A stretch of 64,000 nucleotides of DNA from Flagellimonas hymeniacidonis. Its GTDB lineage: Bacteria; Bacteroidota; Bacteroidia; Flavobacteriales; Flavobacteriaceae. The notes below the pieces were generated by a model. That model saw only the letters and a list, made by a program, of their open reading frames with translations. It searched no databases and was not told the origin of the DNA. Position numbers and translations under genes: made by a program. Positions 18,259-26,260 of the stretch are shown here, piece after piece; position 1 is the first letter of the stretch; each line of letters starts with the position of its first letter. The stretch lies in assembly GCF_008040165.1 (NCBI RefSeq), contig NZ_VRUR01000001.1, positions 1,383,349-1,447,348 of the forward strand. The letters are read 5' to 3'.

Positions 18259-19810
18259 ATAAATCGAATTTTATTCCTTGTGCCAAAGGCAGTTCTGTAG
18301 TATAATTTATGGTATTGGTCTGTCTACGCATATACACTTTCCACGCATCAGATCCACTTTCTCTACCGCCACCTGTCTCTTTTTCTCCTCCAAAAGCACC
18401 ACCTATTTCAGCACCAGATGTTCCAATATTTACATTGGCAATACCACAATCGCTACCCCAGGCAGATAGAAAACGCTCAGCCTCACGGAGGTTGTTGGTC
18501 ATAATTGCTGAGGAGAGCCCTTGGACCACACCATTTTGAATGGCAATGGCATTTTCAACATCTCCAGAATACTTTAACAAGTACAGTACAGGGGCAAAAG
18601 TCTCATGTTGTACAATTTCGAAATCGTTCTGGGCTTCGGCAATGGCGGGCTTAACATAGCAACCACTTTCATAACCTTCACCAGCTAGAACACCTCCTTC
18701 TACAATGATTTTCCCTCCTTCGGCAACTACTTTTTCCAATGCTTTTTTATACATGGAGACAGCATCTGTATCAATTAAGGGACCAACATGATTGTTTTCA
18801 TCTAATGGGTTTCCGATTCGTAACTGTTTGTAAGCAGCAACTACAGCATCTTTAACTTTATCATAGATGGAATCATGAATAATTAGTCTACGTGTTGAGG
18901 TGCAACGTTGTCCAGCTGTTCCTACCGCACCAAAGACAGCACCAATGACGGTCATTTTAATATCAGCATCTGGAGTAACGATAATGGCATTGTTACCACC
19001 CAACTCCAATAGTGATTTTCCTAATCGTGCTGCTACTGCTTGCGCCACAATTTTTCCCATGCGAATAGAACCTGTTGCTGACACCAAAGGAACTCGGCTA
19101 TCATTGGTCATAAGTTCTCCCACCTTATAGTCACCATTTATTAAACAGGAAATACCTTCAGGAAGGTTATTTTCCTTGATAACTTGGGCAATTATATTTT
19201 GACATGCTACTCCACATAAGGGTGTTTTTTCTGAAGGTTTCCAAACACAAACATCACCACATACCCAGGCTAAAGCTGTATTCCAAGCCCATACAGCTAC
19301 CGGAAAATTAAAGGCTGAGATAATGCCCACAATACCAAGGGGATGATATTGCTCATACATTCTATGTCCAGGACGTTCTGAATGCATGGTTAAGCCATGT
19401 AACTGTCTTGAAAGACCCACTGCAAAATCACAGATATCGATCATTTCCTGTACTTCTCCCAATCCTTCTTGGTAAGATTTACCCATTTCATAGGAAACCA
19501 ATTTGCCCAATGGCTCTTTAAGCTCACGCAGCTTTTCTCCAAATTGCCTTACAATTTCCCCTCTTTGAGGAGCTGGCATCAATCGCCATTCTTTAAAGGA
19601 GGAAGTAGCAGTTTCCATTACTTTTTCATAATCCGCTGGAGAAGTAGTTTTTACCTTCCCAATCAACGCACCATCTACGGGTGAATAAGAAGATATAATC
19701 TCCCCAGAACCAAAATGGTTTAAACCAGTTGATGTACCTTCATTTATTTCAGAAAGCCCCAGTTGATCAAGGGCTTTGTTTATTCCAAAAGCAGTTGCAA
19801 TTTTTGACAT
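18257..19810 (-). CDS. Aldehyde dehydrogenase, ALDH7-like (aminoadipic semialdehyde dehydrogenase type)
   Basis: NAD(P)-dependent aldehyde dehydrogenase of 517 aa. Catalytic C303 (GTAGQRCTSTRR), general base E269 (LLELGGNNA) and N168 (FNFPVAVWAWN) are all present. The FNFPVAVWAWN, ELGGNNAI and NVNIGTSGAEIGGAFGG segments match the antiquitin/ALDH7 group, which oxidises alpha-aminoadipic semialdehyde (piperideine-6-carboxylate) in lysine degradation. The neighbouring 3-hydroxyanthranilate dioxygenase raises the alternative of an aminomuconate semialdehyde role, but the motifs fit ALDH7 better. An exact minus-strand TAGTTTTG box lies 36 bp upstream, so it can be transcribed on its own. Confidence 0.88.
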   Translation of the reverse strand: MSKIATAFGINKALDQLGLSEINEGTSTGLNHFGSGEIISSYSPVDGALIGKVKTTSPADYEKVMETATSSFKEWRLMPAPQRGEIVRQFGEKLRELKEPLGKLVSYEMGKSYQEGLGEVQEMIDICDFAVGLSRQLHGLTMHSERPGHRMYEQYHPLGIVGIISAFNFPVAVWAWNTALAWVCGDVCVWKPSEKTPLCGVACQNIIAQVIKENNLPEGISCLINGDYKVGELMTNDSRVPLVSATGSIRMGKIVAQAVAARLGKSLLELGGNNAIIVTPDADIKMTVIGAVFGAVGTAGQRCTSTRRLIIHDSIYDKVKDAVVAAYKQLRIGNPLDENNHVGPLIDTDAVSMYKKALEKVVAEGGKIIVEGGVLAGEGYESGCYVKPAIAEAQNDFEIVQHETFAPVLYLLKYSGDVENAIAIQNGVVQGLSSAIMTNNLREAERFLSAWGSDCGIANVNIGTSGAEIGGAFGGEKETGGGRESGSDAWKVYMRRQTNTINYTTELPLAQGIKFDL

Positions 19811-19845
19811 TTATAACTTTTTAATCTTGAATTGTTATATTTTTT

Positions 19846-19853
19846 CAAAACTA
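19846..19853 (-). promoter_or_regulatory. Bacteroidota-type -7 box upstream of ALDH
   Basis: TAGTTTTG on the minus strand matches the TAnnTTTG consensus exactly and ends 36 nt before the aldehyde dehydrogenase ATG. I see no good -33 TTG at the expected distance, so this is a moderate call. Confidence 0.45.
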
Positions 19854-19885
19854 CGAATAATCCTGATTCTGACAGCTAAGATTTC

Positions 19886-20257
19886 TTAAAGGAAATGATC
19901 GAGTAAAAGGAGTGTTATTCCAATGAGTGCAGGAAGCGCTTGAATGGTAAATATTTTTTTGGAAGCGGTAAGCGCTCCAAAGATTCCGGCTACGGCCACG
20001 CAGCCTAGAAAAAATAAAGCCACATATAGCTGCCACACCGAATCTTGAATAAGCAAGGACCAGACAAGTCCAGCGGCTAGAAAGCCATTGTACAGCCCTT
20101 GGTTGGCGGCTAATGTTTTGGTGGGTTCAAATAAATCTTCAGGAAAAGAGCGAAATACTTTTTTGGCTTTTGTGGTCCAAGCGAACATTTCTAACCATAA
20201 AAAATAGAAATGTAGAACAGCAACAATTAGGATAATAAGTTTGGCGGCTATGAGCAT
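19886..20257 (-). CDS. DUF1304 family membrane protein
   Basis: 123-aa protein with about four hydrophobic segments. The family features are visible: the N-terminal HFYFLWLEMFAWTT, then a basic-acidic loop (FRSFPEDLFEPTKTLAANQGLYNGFLAAGL) and GxxGA in the third segment. DUF1304 proteins are inner-membrane proteins of unknown function found in many bacteria and fungi. It begins 2 bp after the 3-hydroxyanthranilate dioxygenase stop codon and so is probably co-transcribed. The 75-bp gap to the next gene contains that gene's own promoter. Confidence 0.82.
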   Translation of the reverse strand: MLIAAKLIILIVAVLHFYFLWLEMFAWTTKAKKVFRSFPEDLFEPTKTLAANQGLYNGFLAAGLVWSLLIQDSVWQLYVALFFLGCVAVAGIFGALTASKKIFTIQALPALIGITLLLLDHFL

Positions 20258-20259
20258 AA

Positions 20260-20799
20260 TTAGTCTTTAGCAATAAATCGTTCATCAACAGGCATTACAG
20301 TGCTACAGTTTTTACAGGTGCGTAATTCTTCTGACCCGTAAAAATGTTTAAAGTGTCCAAGAAAATCCTTTTCAATGTCATGTAAAGTGAAATAGGCTTC
20401 GTATAATATGTTATTGCAGTTGTCGCAAAACCATAACAAGCCATCATCCACATTCATATGGTCTCTTTTTCGTTCCACCACCAACCCGATGGATCCTTCA
20501 TGACGGACTGGTGAGTGCGGTACTTTGGCAGGGTGAAGGTACATATCTCCTGGACCAAGTTTAAAAGTTTTTTTTTCTCCTTCGTCCTGTATATGCACTT
20601 CTATATTTCCTTCCAATTGGTAAAAAAGCTCTTCGGTTTCATTGTAATGGTAATCATTTCTGGCGTTAGGTCCCGCGACAATCATTACAATATAATCTCC
20701 GGCGTCTTTATATAAGTTTTTATTACCAACAGGGGGTTTAAGGGTATCTCTGTTTTCCGCAATCCATTTGGTCAAATTAAAAGGTGGAAGTATGGCCAT
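20260..20799 (-). CDS. nbaC: 3-hydroxyanthranilate 3,4-dioxygenase
   Basis: Cupin-fold Fe(II) dioxygenase that opens the ring of 3-hydroxyanthranilate to aminocarboxymuconate semialdehyde in the kynurenine pathway of tryptophan degradation/NAD synthesis. The iron ligands are in NDYHYNETEELFYQLEG (His and Glu) and VPHSPVRH (His). The C-terminal rubredoxin-like metal site of bacterial enzymes is intact: CDNC in WFCDNCNN and CKNC in RTCKNCST. I start at the ATG 20799 (179 aa, MAILPPFNLTKWIAENR), which matches the family N-terminus; an ATG 57 bp upstream would add 19 residues of no known domain. No other kynurenine gene lies in the window. Confidence 0.93.
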   Translation of the reverse strand: MAILPPFNLTKWIAENRDTLKPPVGNKNLYKDAGDYIVMIVAGPNARNDYHYNETEELFYQLEGNIEVHIQDEGEKKTFKLGPGDMYLHPAKVPHSPVRHEGSIGLVVERKRDHMNVDDGLLWFCDNCNNILYEAYFTLHDIEKDFLGHFKHFYGSEELRTCKNCSTVMPVDERFIAKD

Positions 20800-20854
20800 T
20801 GCTAAAGATTTTACGAAAGGTATAAAAAACCTTTGTTGGTACATAGGCTTTAAC

Positions 20855-20881
20855 AAAAAAGACCTACTGTAATGCAGGTCT
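20855..20881 (-). terminator. Rho-independent terminator after CAP lipoprotein
   Basis: On the minus strand AGACCT/AGGTCT forms a 6-bp stem with a 10-nt loop and is followed by six T (20860-20855). It separates the CAP lipoprotein gene from the 3-hydroxyanthranilate dioxygenase start. Confidence 0.7.
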
Positions 20882-20915
20882 CTTCAAACACTTATGTATA
20901 AAACTAAAATTCTGT

Positions 20916-21428
20916 CTAATCCACTTTCATAAATATTTGGGTACAATAGGCCCTACCGTTCTTGTCTAATTCAACATTTAAAGTGGCATGAGTGAATTCG
21001 CCCTCCAGTGTGCTTTTATGGGAAGCGCTATTTAGCCAACCATTTAGCATCGCTGAAGCGGTGGAATAATATCGAGCCACATTTTCAGAAACGTTAACGG
21101 CGTTGATTTCGAGTGCAATTTTTGAAGCCCTTGCATCGAAATTATCGTGGCTTAATTCGTTTTGGGAAATCATATAATTGCTGTGTTCCTGAGCATGGAC
21201 ATACGATGATGAACTGTTTTGCAATTGAGAAGCGCCTATGGATAATCTGTGTTCGTTTACCAAATTGAATAGCTCTTCCTCCATTTTTGATGGATCAATT
21301 ACAATTTTTTCGTTTTCGAGAAACGCCTCGGTCAGTTGTTTTTCTTCTTCAGCCGTGGATGTTTTACTGCACATACTGAATATTATTGTCAGCCCAACTA
21401 CCAGAGAGAGGTAATATACTTTTTTCAT
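20916..21428 (-). CDS. CAP (SCP/PR1) domain lipoprotein
   Basis: 170-aa secreted lipoprotein. Signal peptide ends in IFSMC (Cys20). The mature part is a CAP superfamily domain: LVNEHRLSIGASQL, then the AQEHSNYM helix with its histidine, LSHDNF, VSENVARYY (the conserved SEN region) and GWLNSASHKSTL with the second histidine. The two histidines and the glutamate form the typical CAP cavity. Function of bacterial CAP proteins is mostly unknown. It is a single-gene unit with its own terminator. The 274-bp stretch between this gene and cvpA holds no feature I can support. Confidence 0.88.
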   Translation of the reverse strand: MKKVYYLSLVVGLTIIFSMCSKTSTAEEEKQLTEAFLENEKIVIDPSKMEEELFNLVNEHRLSIGASQLQNSSSSYVHAQEHSNYMISQNELSHDNFDARASKIALEINAVNVSENVARYYSTASAMLNGWLNSASHKSTLEGEFTHATLNVELDKNGRAYCTQIFMKVD

Positions 21429-21702
21429 TTCCGGGGGTGATTATTGAGACTTGTTCTAAGAGTCTCATGTGTTCTAATGGCTAAACTAGATGCGAGGGTT
21501 GGCTATGCCATAAAATTTCCATAGGTGTACAGATTAATCCGTTAAGCTGCAAAAATTAGGGTTTTAAGCCATATTTACTGAAAATACCTAATTCCTTTCA
21601 TCGAGAAAAAGAGACCGTTCATACGACTCAGTTACAAACCAATAGCTTAAGAATATGATGGGTTAGGAAAGAACAAAAGCAAACCCGGTTAAACTACTAA
21701 AA

Positions 21703-22224
21703 CTATAGGAGTTGATTTTCATTTTCGGTTGAATCTTTCTTGTCATCTTGTAGCACGAAGGCAAAAACAAAAGCACCAATTTCTTTTACCGGTTCATAAA
21801 AAATAGATTCTTTTTTAGTCTCTTCATTAATAAAGTTTAGGGAAGAAGTAAGTCTGTCAAAAAAAACCAGAAACGCTCCAAGGATGATAGCTACTTTTAA
21901 AGCTCCAAAAACACCACCAGCTACTTTGTTCAATAGACCAAGCATTGCAAAATCGGCAATCTTTGTTAAGAATTTACCAGCAAAGTGAACTAGCAAAACA
22001 ATACCAAAAAAGGTAATTAAAAACGATGTGATTTTAATATATCTATCACTCCAGTTCATACTCTCAGAAAGGTAGTCCGCTGTTATGTAGGAGAAGTGTA
22101 TTGCACCATAAATACCCGCTATTAAAGCAACTAAAGATGCTATTTCTACAAAAAGTCCATTTTTTAGCCCTTTATACAGCCCCCAAACAAGGAGTACTCC
22201 AATAACAATATCCAAAAAGCTCAT
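21703..22224 (-). CDS. CvpA family membrane protein
   Basis: 173-aa inner-membrane protein with four hydrophobic segments (about 2-20, 25-45, 63-88, 98-125 from the chosen start), beginning MSFLDIVIGVLLVWGLYKGLKNGLF. This D-(I/L)-V-x-G-(I/V) start, the G-x-x-x-G-L segment and the KVAGGVFGALKVAI segment are characteristic of CvpA (colicin V production) proteins, which are linked to envelope integrity and purine-pathway loci. The C-terminal tail is charged. The frame is open for 40 codons further upstream, but an exact TATATTTG -7 box (22246-22239) lies inside that extension, so ATG 22224 is the better start. Confidence 0.87.
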   Translation of the reverse strand: MSFLDIVIGVLLVWGLYKGLKNGLFVEIASLVALIAGIYGAIHFSYITADYLSESMNWSDRYIKITSFLITFFGIVLLVHFAGKFLTKIADFAMLGLLNKVAGGVFGALKVAIILGAFLVFFDRLTSSLNFINEETKKESIFYEPVKEIGAFVFAFVLQDDKKDSTENENQLL

Positions 22225-22238
22225 ATACGGGTTTTTAA

Positions 22239-22267
22239 CAAATATAGGATATTGATTTGTACCTTTG
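22239..22267. promoter_or_regulatory. Divergent promoter pair, cvpA / 22286 gene
   Basis: Two exact TAnnTTTG boxes face away from each other in the 61 bp between the two start codons: TATATTTG on the minus strand (22246-22239) for cvpA, and TACCTTTG on the plus strand (22260-22267) for the small protein gene. Each lies 14-18 nt from its start codon. Confidence 0.6.
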
Positions 22268-22285
22268 AAGCTCTTAAAAAAATGC

Positions 22286-22642
22286 ATGGCAAGGGACGAA
22301 AAGCTTAAGGAACGATGGGAGATTCTTGTAGAAAAATTATCCAATCAATTTTCTGATGGGGACCCTTTGGAGATTGATGGAATCATCTACTTAGTCGGAG
22401 TGCAAGAACTGGGTAATTTTCACAGAAGCTTTAAAAAAGATGAGAAGGTGAACTTGATGCACATTGCCATTTGCAGATTGTTGGAGCCCTATGGATACTA
22501 TGATTTTGATTTTTTTGATGAGGAGGGTTGGCCCCATTACAAAGTAAAGGAACAACTACCGCCGTTAAAAGCAGGTGAACAATCTGTATTAATGAAGGAA
22601 GCTGTTGTTAATTATTTTTTGGAAAAACAATATATCACCTAA
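22286..22642 (+). CDS. Conserved-looking small protein of unknown function
   Basis: 118-aa soluble protein beginning MARDEKLKERWEILVEKLS. It contains an acidic C-terminal half (YDFDFFDEEGWPHY) and no signal or TM segment. I do not recognise a family. The frame is open to a TTG at 22265, but that codon is the end of an exact promoter box (TACCTTTG), so the ATG at 22286 is used. The next gene starts directly after its stop codon (TAA then ATG), indicating an operon with the ABM-domain protein. Confidence 0.7.
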   Translation: MARDEKLKERWEILVEKLSNQFSDGDPLEIDGIIYLVGVQELGNFHRSFKKDEKVNLMHIAICRLLEPYGYYDFDFFDEEGWPHYKVKEQLPPLKAGEQSVLMKEAVVNYFLEKQYIT

Positions 22643-22963
22643 ATGGAATTGCAAGAACCGTATTACGCAGTAATTTTTACCAGCACAAGAACCGAAGGGG
22701 ATAATGGCTATGGACAGATGGCTGTTGAAATGGAAGAATTAGCGCGTAAACAACCCGGATTTTTAGATTTTGAGAGCGCTAGAGAAGAAGTTGGGATTAC
22801 CATAAGTTATTGGGAAAATTTAGAAGCAATAGCCAATTGGAAGGCCAACGTAGACCATCGTGTTGCGCAGCGTAAAGGAATTAAGGAATGGTATTCTTGG
22901 TACAAAGTACGAATATGTTTGGTAGAACGAGAGTATGATTTTCATCAAAATAAACAAAAGTAG
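22643..22963 (+). CDS. Antibiotic biosynthesis monooxygenase (ABM) domain protein
   Basis: 106-aa dimeric ferredoxin-like fold protein. The ABM pattern is visible: the first strand YYAVIFTSTR, the helix MAVEMEELARKQPGFLDFESAR, then ITISYWENLEAIANWKANVDHRVAQ with the YW-x-x-x-x-x-x-x-W-K segment and the terminal helix and strand WYSWYKVRICLVEREY. Members include heme-degrading and quinol monooxygenases but most are unassigned. No heme-ligand asparagine/histidine arrangement can be confirmed by eye. It is the second gene of a two-gene unit and begins at the base after the upstream stop. Confidence 0.82.
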   Translation: MELQEPYYAVIFTSTRTEGDNGYGQMAVEMEELARKQPGFLDFESAREEVGITISYWENLEAIANWKANVDHRVAQRKGIKEWYSWYKVRICLVEREYDFHQNKQK

Positions 22964-23110
22964 CACAGTGTAGCATACTTTTTTCACATCTTTGTATATC
23001 CATACAATCATAAGGAGTAAGTTTTTGATATGAGATTTGGGTTTGTTTTGACAGAAAGTGATTATTTGGTTTACGCAATGGATTTAATATAAACTTAATC
23101 CCATCATCGA

Positions 23111-23140
23111 TGTAAACGTTTACATTTTTGTGTAATTTTG
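23111..23140 (+). promoter_or_regulatory. glpD promoter with palindromic operator
   Basis: An exact -7 box TAATTTTG lies at 23133-23140, 30 nt before the glpD ATG. Immediately upstream, at 23111-23124, is a perfect 14-bp palindrome TGTAAACGTTTACA that covers the region where RNA polymerase would sit. It has the symmetry and CG centre of LacI/GalR-family operators, so it is a likely repressor or activator site for glpD. Confidence 0.55.
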
Positions 23141-23169
23141 AAGCTTGCCCTCAACAAATTAAAAAGGAT

Positions 23170-24837
23170 ATGAAAGAGCCAGTTAGATTTTCCAACCTTG
23201 ATAGGGAAAAAACCATTCAAAAAGTTTCAGAAGAAGCTTTTGACCTCGTCGTAATTGGAGGTGGAATTACTGGTGGAGGAATTGCATTGGATGCTGCTTC
23301 AAGAGGAATGAAGGTGGTGCTGCTTGAAAAAGGAGATTTTGCCTCTGGCACAAGCAGTAAATCGACAAAATTAATCCATGGGGGACTTCGCTATCTAAAA
23401 CAGTTCGATTTCTGGCTGGTAAAGGAAGTGGGCTCAGAACGCGCTATTGTGCACAAGCTTGCTCCGCACCTAGTGCTGCCAGAGAAAATGTTGCTACCGC
23501 TTATTGAAGGAGGCTCATATGGTAAATGGCTTACATCTATCGGACTTAAAGTATATGATATTCTTGCCCAAGTTACTGGAGATGATAAGCGACAAATGTT
23601 GGAAAAAAAGGAAGCATTGAAATTAGAACCTCTTTTGCCTAAAAAGATTTTAAACGGGGCCGGATATTATGCGGAATACAGAACGGATGATTCCAGATTA
23701 ACCGTTGAGAATATAAAAACCAGCTTACAGTATGGTGCCCAAGCATTGAACTATACCAAGGTGGTTGATTTTATTTATGAGAATGAAACCGTTGCTGGAG
23801 TTAAGGTAAAAGACGAAGCTTCTGGAGAAGAATTTAGCATCAAATCTAAATATGTAATAAGCGCGGCTGGACCATGGGTGGATGAGTTGAGGAGCGTTAA
23901 CAATTCCAAAAAAGGAAAACGCCTGCATTTGACCAAAGGAGTTCACTTGGTTTTTCCACGAGAGAAACTTCCAGTGAAACAATCTGTATATTTTGATATT
24001 CCGGATGGCCGAATGATGTTTGCTATTCCAAGAGGTAAAATTACTTATGTTGGTACAACAGACACCAATTTTAATCTGGACAAGGACAATGTTAAAACAG
24101 ATTTGGCAGATGCCATCTATTTAATTTCTGCTGTGAATAATATGTTTCCAAACATTAATTTGGAAATGGAGGATATCATCTCCTCTTGGGCAGGACTTCG
24201 ACCATTGATTCACGAGGAAGGAAAATCTGCTTCGGAGCTTTCAAGAAAAGATGAAATCTTTACATCAGATACAGGACTAGTGAGTATCGCTGGCGGAAAA
24301 TTGACAGGCTATCGTAAAATGGCCGAAAGGGTAGTTAATCGCATAGTGAAGAAAATGGAAGAGGACTATGGGATTAACATTCCAGAAGGCACCACGGATA
24401 AAATACCGCTTTGCGGCAGTGATTTCAAAAAATTCAAGCATGTAAAAAAGTATATTGATGAGGTCTTTAATCGAATCAAAGAAGATGGATTTACAGAATA
24501 CGACGCTTGGTATTTGGTCACCAACTACGGAAAACAAGCTGACATCATTTTAGAAAATTATGCCGCATTAAGAAATCAAGATGTTTATTTAAGGATGATA
24601 AGAGCCGAGGTACAATTTTCAATTGCACACGAAATGGCACTTAACCCTATGGATTTCTTTATCCGCAGAACAGGTAGGTTATATTTTGATATTGATAGTA
24701 TCCGAAATTATATGGAACCTGTTTTGGAAGAATTTAAAAAGGCATACGGTTACAGCAATGATCAAATACTAGCTTTCAAGGAAAGTTTGCTAAAAGAATT
24801 GGATTCGCATTCCAATTTCTCGTTGGAACGGGATTAA
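23170..24837 (+). CDS. glpD: Glycerol-3-phosphate dehydrogenase (FAD-dependent)
   Basis: Membrane-associated flavoenzyme that oxidises glycerol-3-phosphate to dihydroxyacetone phosphate and passes electrons to the quinone pool. The N-terminal FAD motif VVIGGGITGGGIALDAASRG, the GTSSKSTKLIHGGLRYL segment and the later GGKLTGYRKMAE segment are GlpD hallmarks. I start at ATG 23170 (555 aa); the frame extends to a TTG at 23128, but an exact promoter box occupies 23133-23140. The operator-like palindrome upstream suggests substrate-dependent control. The 3' end overlaps the convergent hydrolase gene by the shared stop palindrome TTAA. The biosynthetic counterpart gpsA lies 2.2 kb away. Confidence 0.95.
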   Translation: MKEPVRFSNLDREKTIQKVSEEAFDLVVIGGGITGGGIALDAASRGMKVVLLEKGDFASGTSSKSTKLIHGGLRYLKQFDFWLVKEVGSERAIVHKLAPHLVLPEKMLLPLIEGGSYGKWLTSIGLKVYDILAQVTGDDKRQMLEKKEALKLEPLLPKKILNGAGYYAEYRTDDSRLTVENIKTSLQYGAQALNYTKVVDFIYENETVAGVKVKDEASGEEFSIKSKYVISAAGPWVDELRSVNNSKKGKRLHLTKGVHLVFPREKLPVKQSVYFDIPDGRMMFAIPRGKITYVGTTDTNFNLDKDNVKTDLADAIYLISAVNNMFPNINLEMEDIISSWAGLRPLIHEEGKSASELSRKDEIFTSDTGLVSIAGGKLTGYRKMAERVVNRIVKKMEEDYGINIPEGTTDKIPLCGSDFKKFKHVKKYIDEVFNRIKEDGFTEYDAWYLVTNYGKQADIILENYAALRNQDVYLRMIRAEVQFSIAHEMALNPMDFFIRRTGRLYFDIDSIRNYMEPVLEEFKKAYGYSNDQILAFKESLLKELDSHSNFSLERD

Positions 24838-26162
24838 GACTCTAGCTTAACTATTTCCTGTGCCCATTTAATAATGAGGTTGATCGTACCTGGATCCCAT
24901 ACCCCTTCTTTTCCTTCAAAGGAATTTTTAGGACTTTCATGAATGGTATTCCAGTGATCTAATCCAGGATACTCGTATAAAAGATGGTCTTTATGCCCAA
25001 CCCGATCTAAGACTTCAACAATCATTTTATTGTCAAAAGAGGACATAATCCAATCATGGGTACCCCTTAGAATCCGCACAGGAACTTTCACCTTTTCCCA
25101 TTGCCCGGCCAAATCAAACTCTTGTAGTTGTTGGTAATAGGCTACTGGCCTTCCATACATATGTGCTGCGGAGTGGTAATTATATTCTGAAAGTGCGGGA
25201 TACTCATTGACCACTTGTTGGTAGGTTTTCTTTTGGATTAGCATACCATAATATAATGGGATATAATATTTGTTGAGTTTTTCAACAATTTGTGATTCTG
25301 AGTTTCCTTGAAACTGAAGAATGCGTCGTTCTATTTCGAGCATATGTTCGTACCATGTTTTAAAGAAAGTACCATCAGAGATTACACCTGCCAAATTAAA
25401 TTTGTTGGCAAGGAAAGGAGCCAAAGCGCTTCCCATACTGGAACCATAAACCACTATTCTGGATGAGTCTACATAAGGTTTTGTCTTTAAATTTTTTATG
25501 GCAGCCTTGTACCCTTCTATATCTGTTATGAAATCGGATTGTCCGCAATCTCCTTCGCTATCTCCAACACCAGGCTTTTCTATTCGCATTACAACCATGC
25601 CTGATTTTTCTACCAAGTCTTTAATGGTCTGTACCCAATTACCCTTTCTGCCAGGGTATGTTTCAATACTGGAACAACTCAGCCCGCCAATCAATACTAT
25701 CGCGGGTTGTCTTCCTGGTTTTTTGGGTTTGGTGATAATGGTTCTTTGGGTAATGCCATAAGAACTTGTAATTTCTTCATAATAGGTGTCAATTCCAGTA
25801 TGTTTTTCTTGTTCCAAAGGATTAAACTCTACTGTGGCTTCAAAAACTTGACCATCGCGAAGGGCTTTAATGTTCGTTGCCTTGTTTGCTCTAAGGCCAT
25901 AAGAAATTTCACTCCAAACCTCATCATCCTTTAATAGCACCCCATCCACTTCAAGAATAATATCGTCCATTAAGAAACCAGCCTTTTGCAATGGACTGTT
26001 AGTATTGAGTGCAATAATTTTTGCGCCGGGCACACTTCCATTGGGGCCTTCAATTTTAGCTTCCCAAGAGGTTCTACGACCCAATAATTGGGCGTTGATA
26101 TGAACAGTAGAAAAAACAATCAGAATAGTAAGCAGAGAGAGTTTGGTATTTAATTTCATCAA
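24834..26162 (-). CDS. Secreted PDZ-alpha/beta hydrolase fusion
   Basis: 442-aa exported protein. Signal peptide ends INAQ (residue 25). A PDZ-like module follows (about 45-110, SPLQKAGFLMDDIILEVDGVLLKD), then an alpha/beta hydrolase domain: GGLSCSS oxyanion strand, nucleophile in VYGSSMGSALAP (about Ser244), acid in RGTHDWIM and catalytic His in YPGLDHWN. It therefore looks like a periplasmic or surface esterase/peptidase. PDZ plus hydrolase is an arrangement seen in Bacteroidota exoproteins; the substrate is unknown. A downstream neighbour is glpD, convergent with a 4-nt overlap. Confidence 0.85.
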   Translation of the reverse strand: MMKLNTKLSLLTILIVFSTVHINAQLLGRRTSWEAKIEGPNGSVPGAKIIALNTNSPLQKAGFLMDDIILEVDGVLLKDDEVWSEISYGLRANKATNIKALRDGQVFEATVEFNPLEQEKHTGIDTYYEEITSSYGITQRTIITKPKKPGRQPAIVLIGGLSCSSIETYPGRKGNWVQTIKDLVEKSGMVVMRIEKPGVGDSEGDCGQSDFITDIEGYKAAIKNLKTKPYVDSSRIVVYGSSMGSALAPFLANKFNLAGVISDGTFFKTWYEHMLEIERRILQFQGNSESQIVEKLNKYYIPLYYGMLIQKKTYQQVVNEYPALSEYNYHSAAHMYGRPVAYYQQLQEFDLAGQWEKVKVPVRILRGTHDWIMSSFDNKMIVEVLDRVGHKDHLLYEYPGLDHWNTIHESPKNSFEGKEGVWDPGTINLIIKWAQEIVKLES

Positions 26163-26260
26163 TGAAGATTTAAGTTTTCTTTAAAATTAGATTGCCTACT
26201 TTTAGTCTTGAGACAATTTATACGTAGCTGCTTTCTTTTTATGCGAATGTGACCCTTATC

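Noticed and set aside
22265..22285. TTG start for the 22286 gene
   Set aside because: The codon is the end of the TACCTTTG -7 box, so transcription would begin after it.
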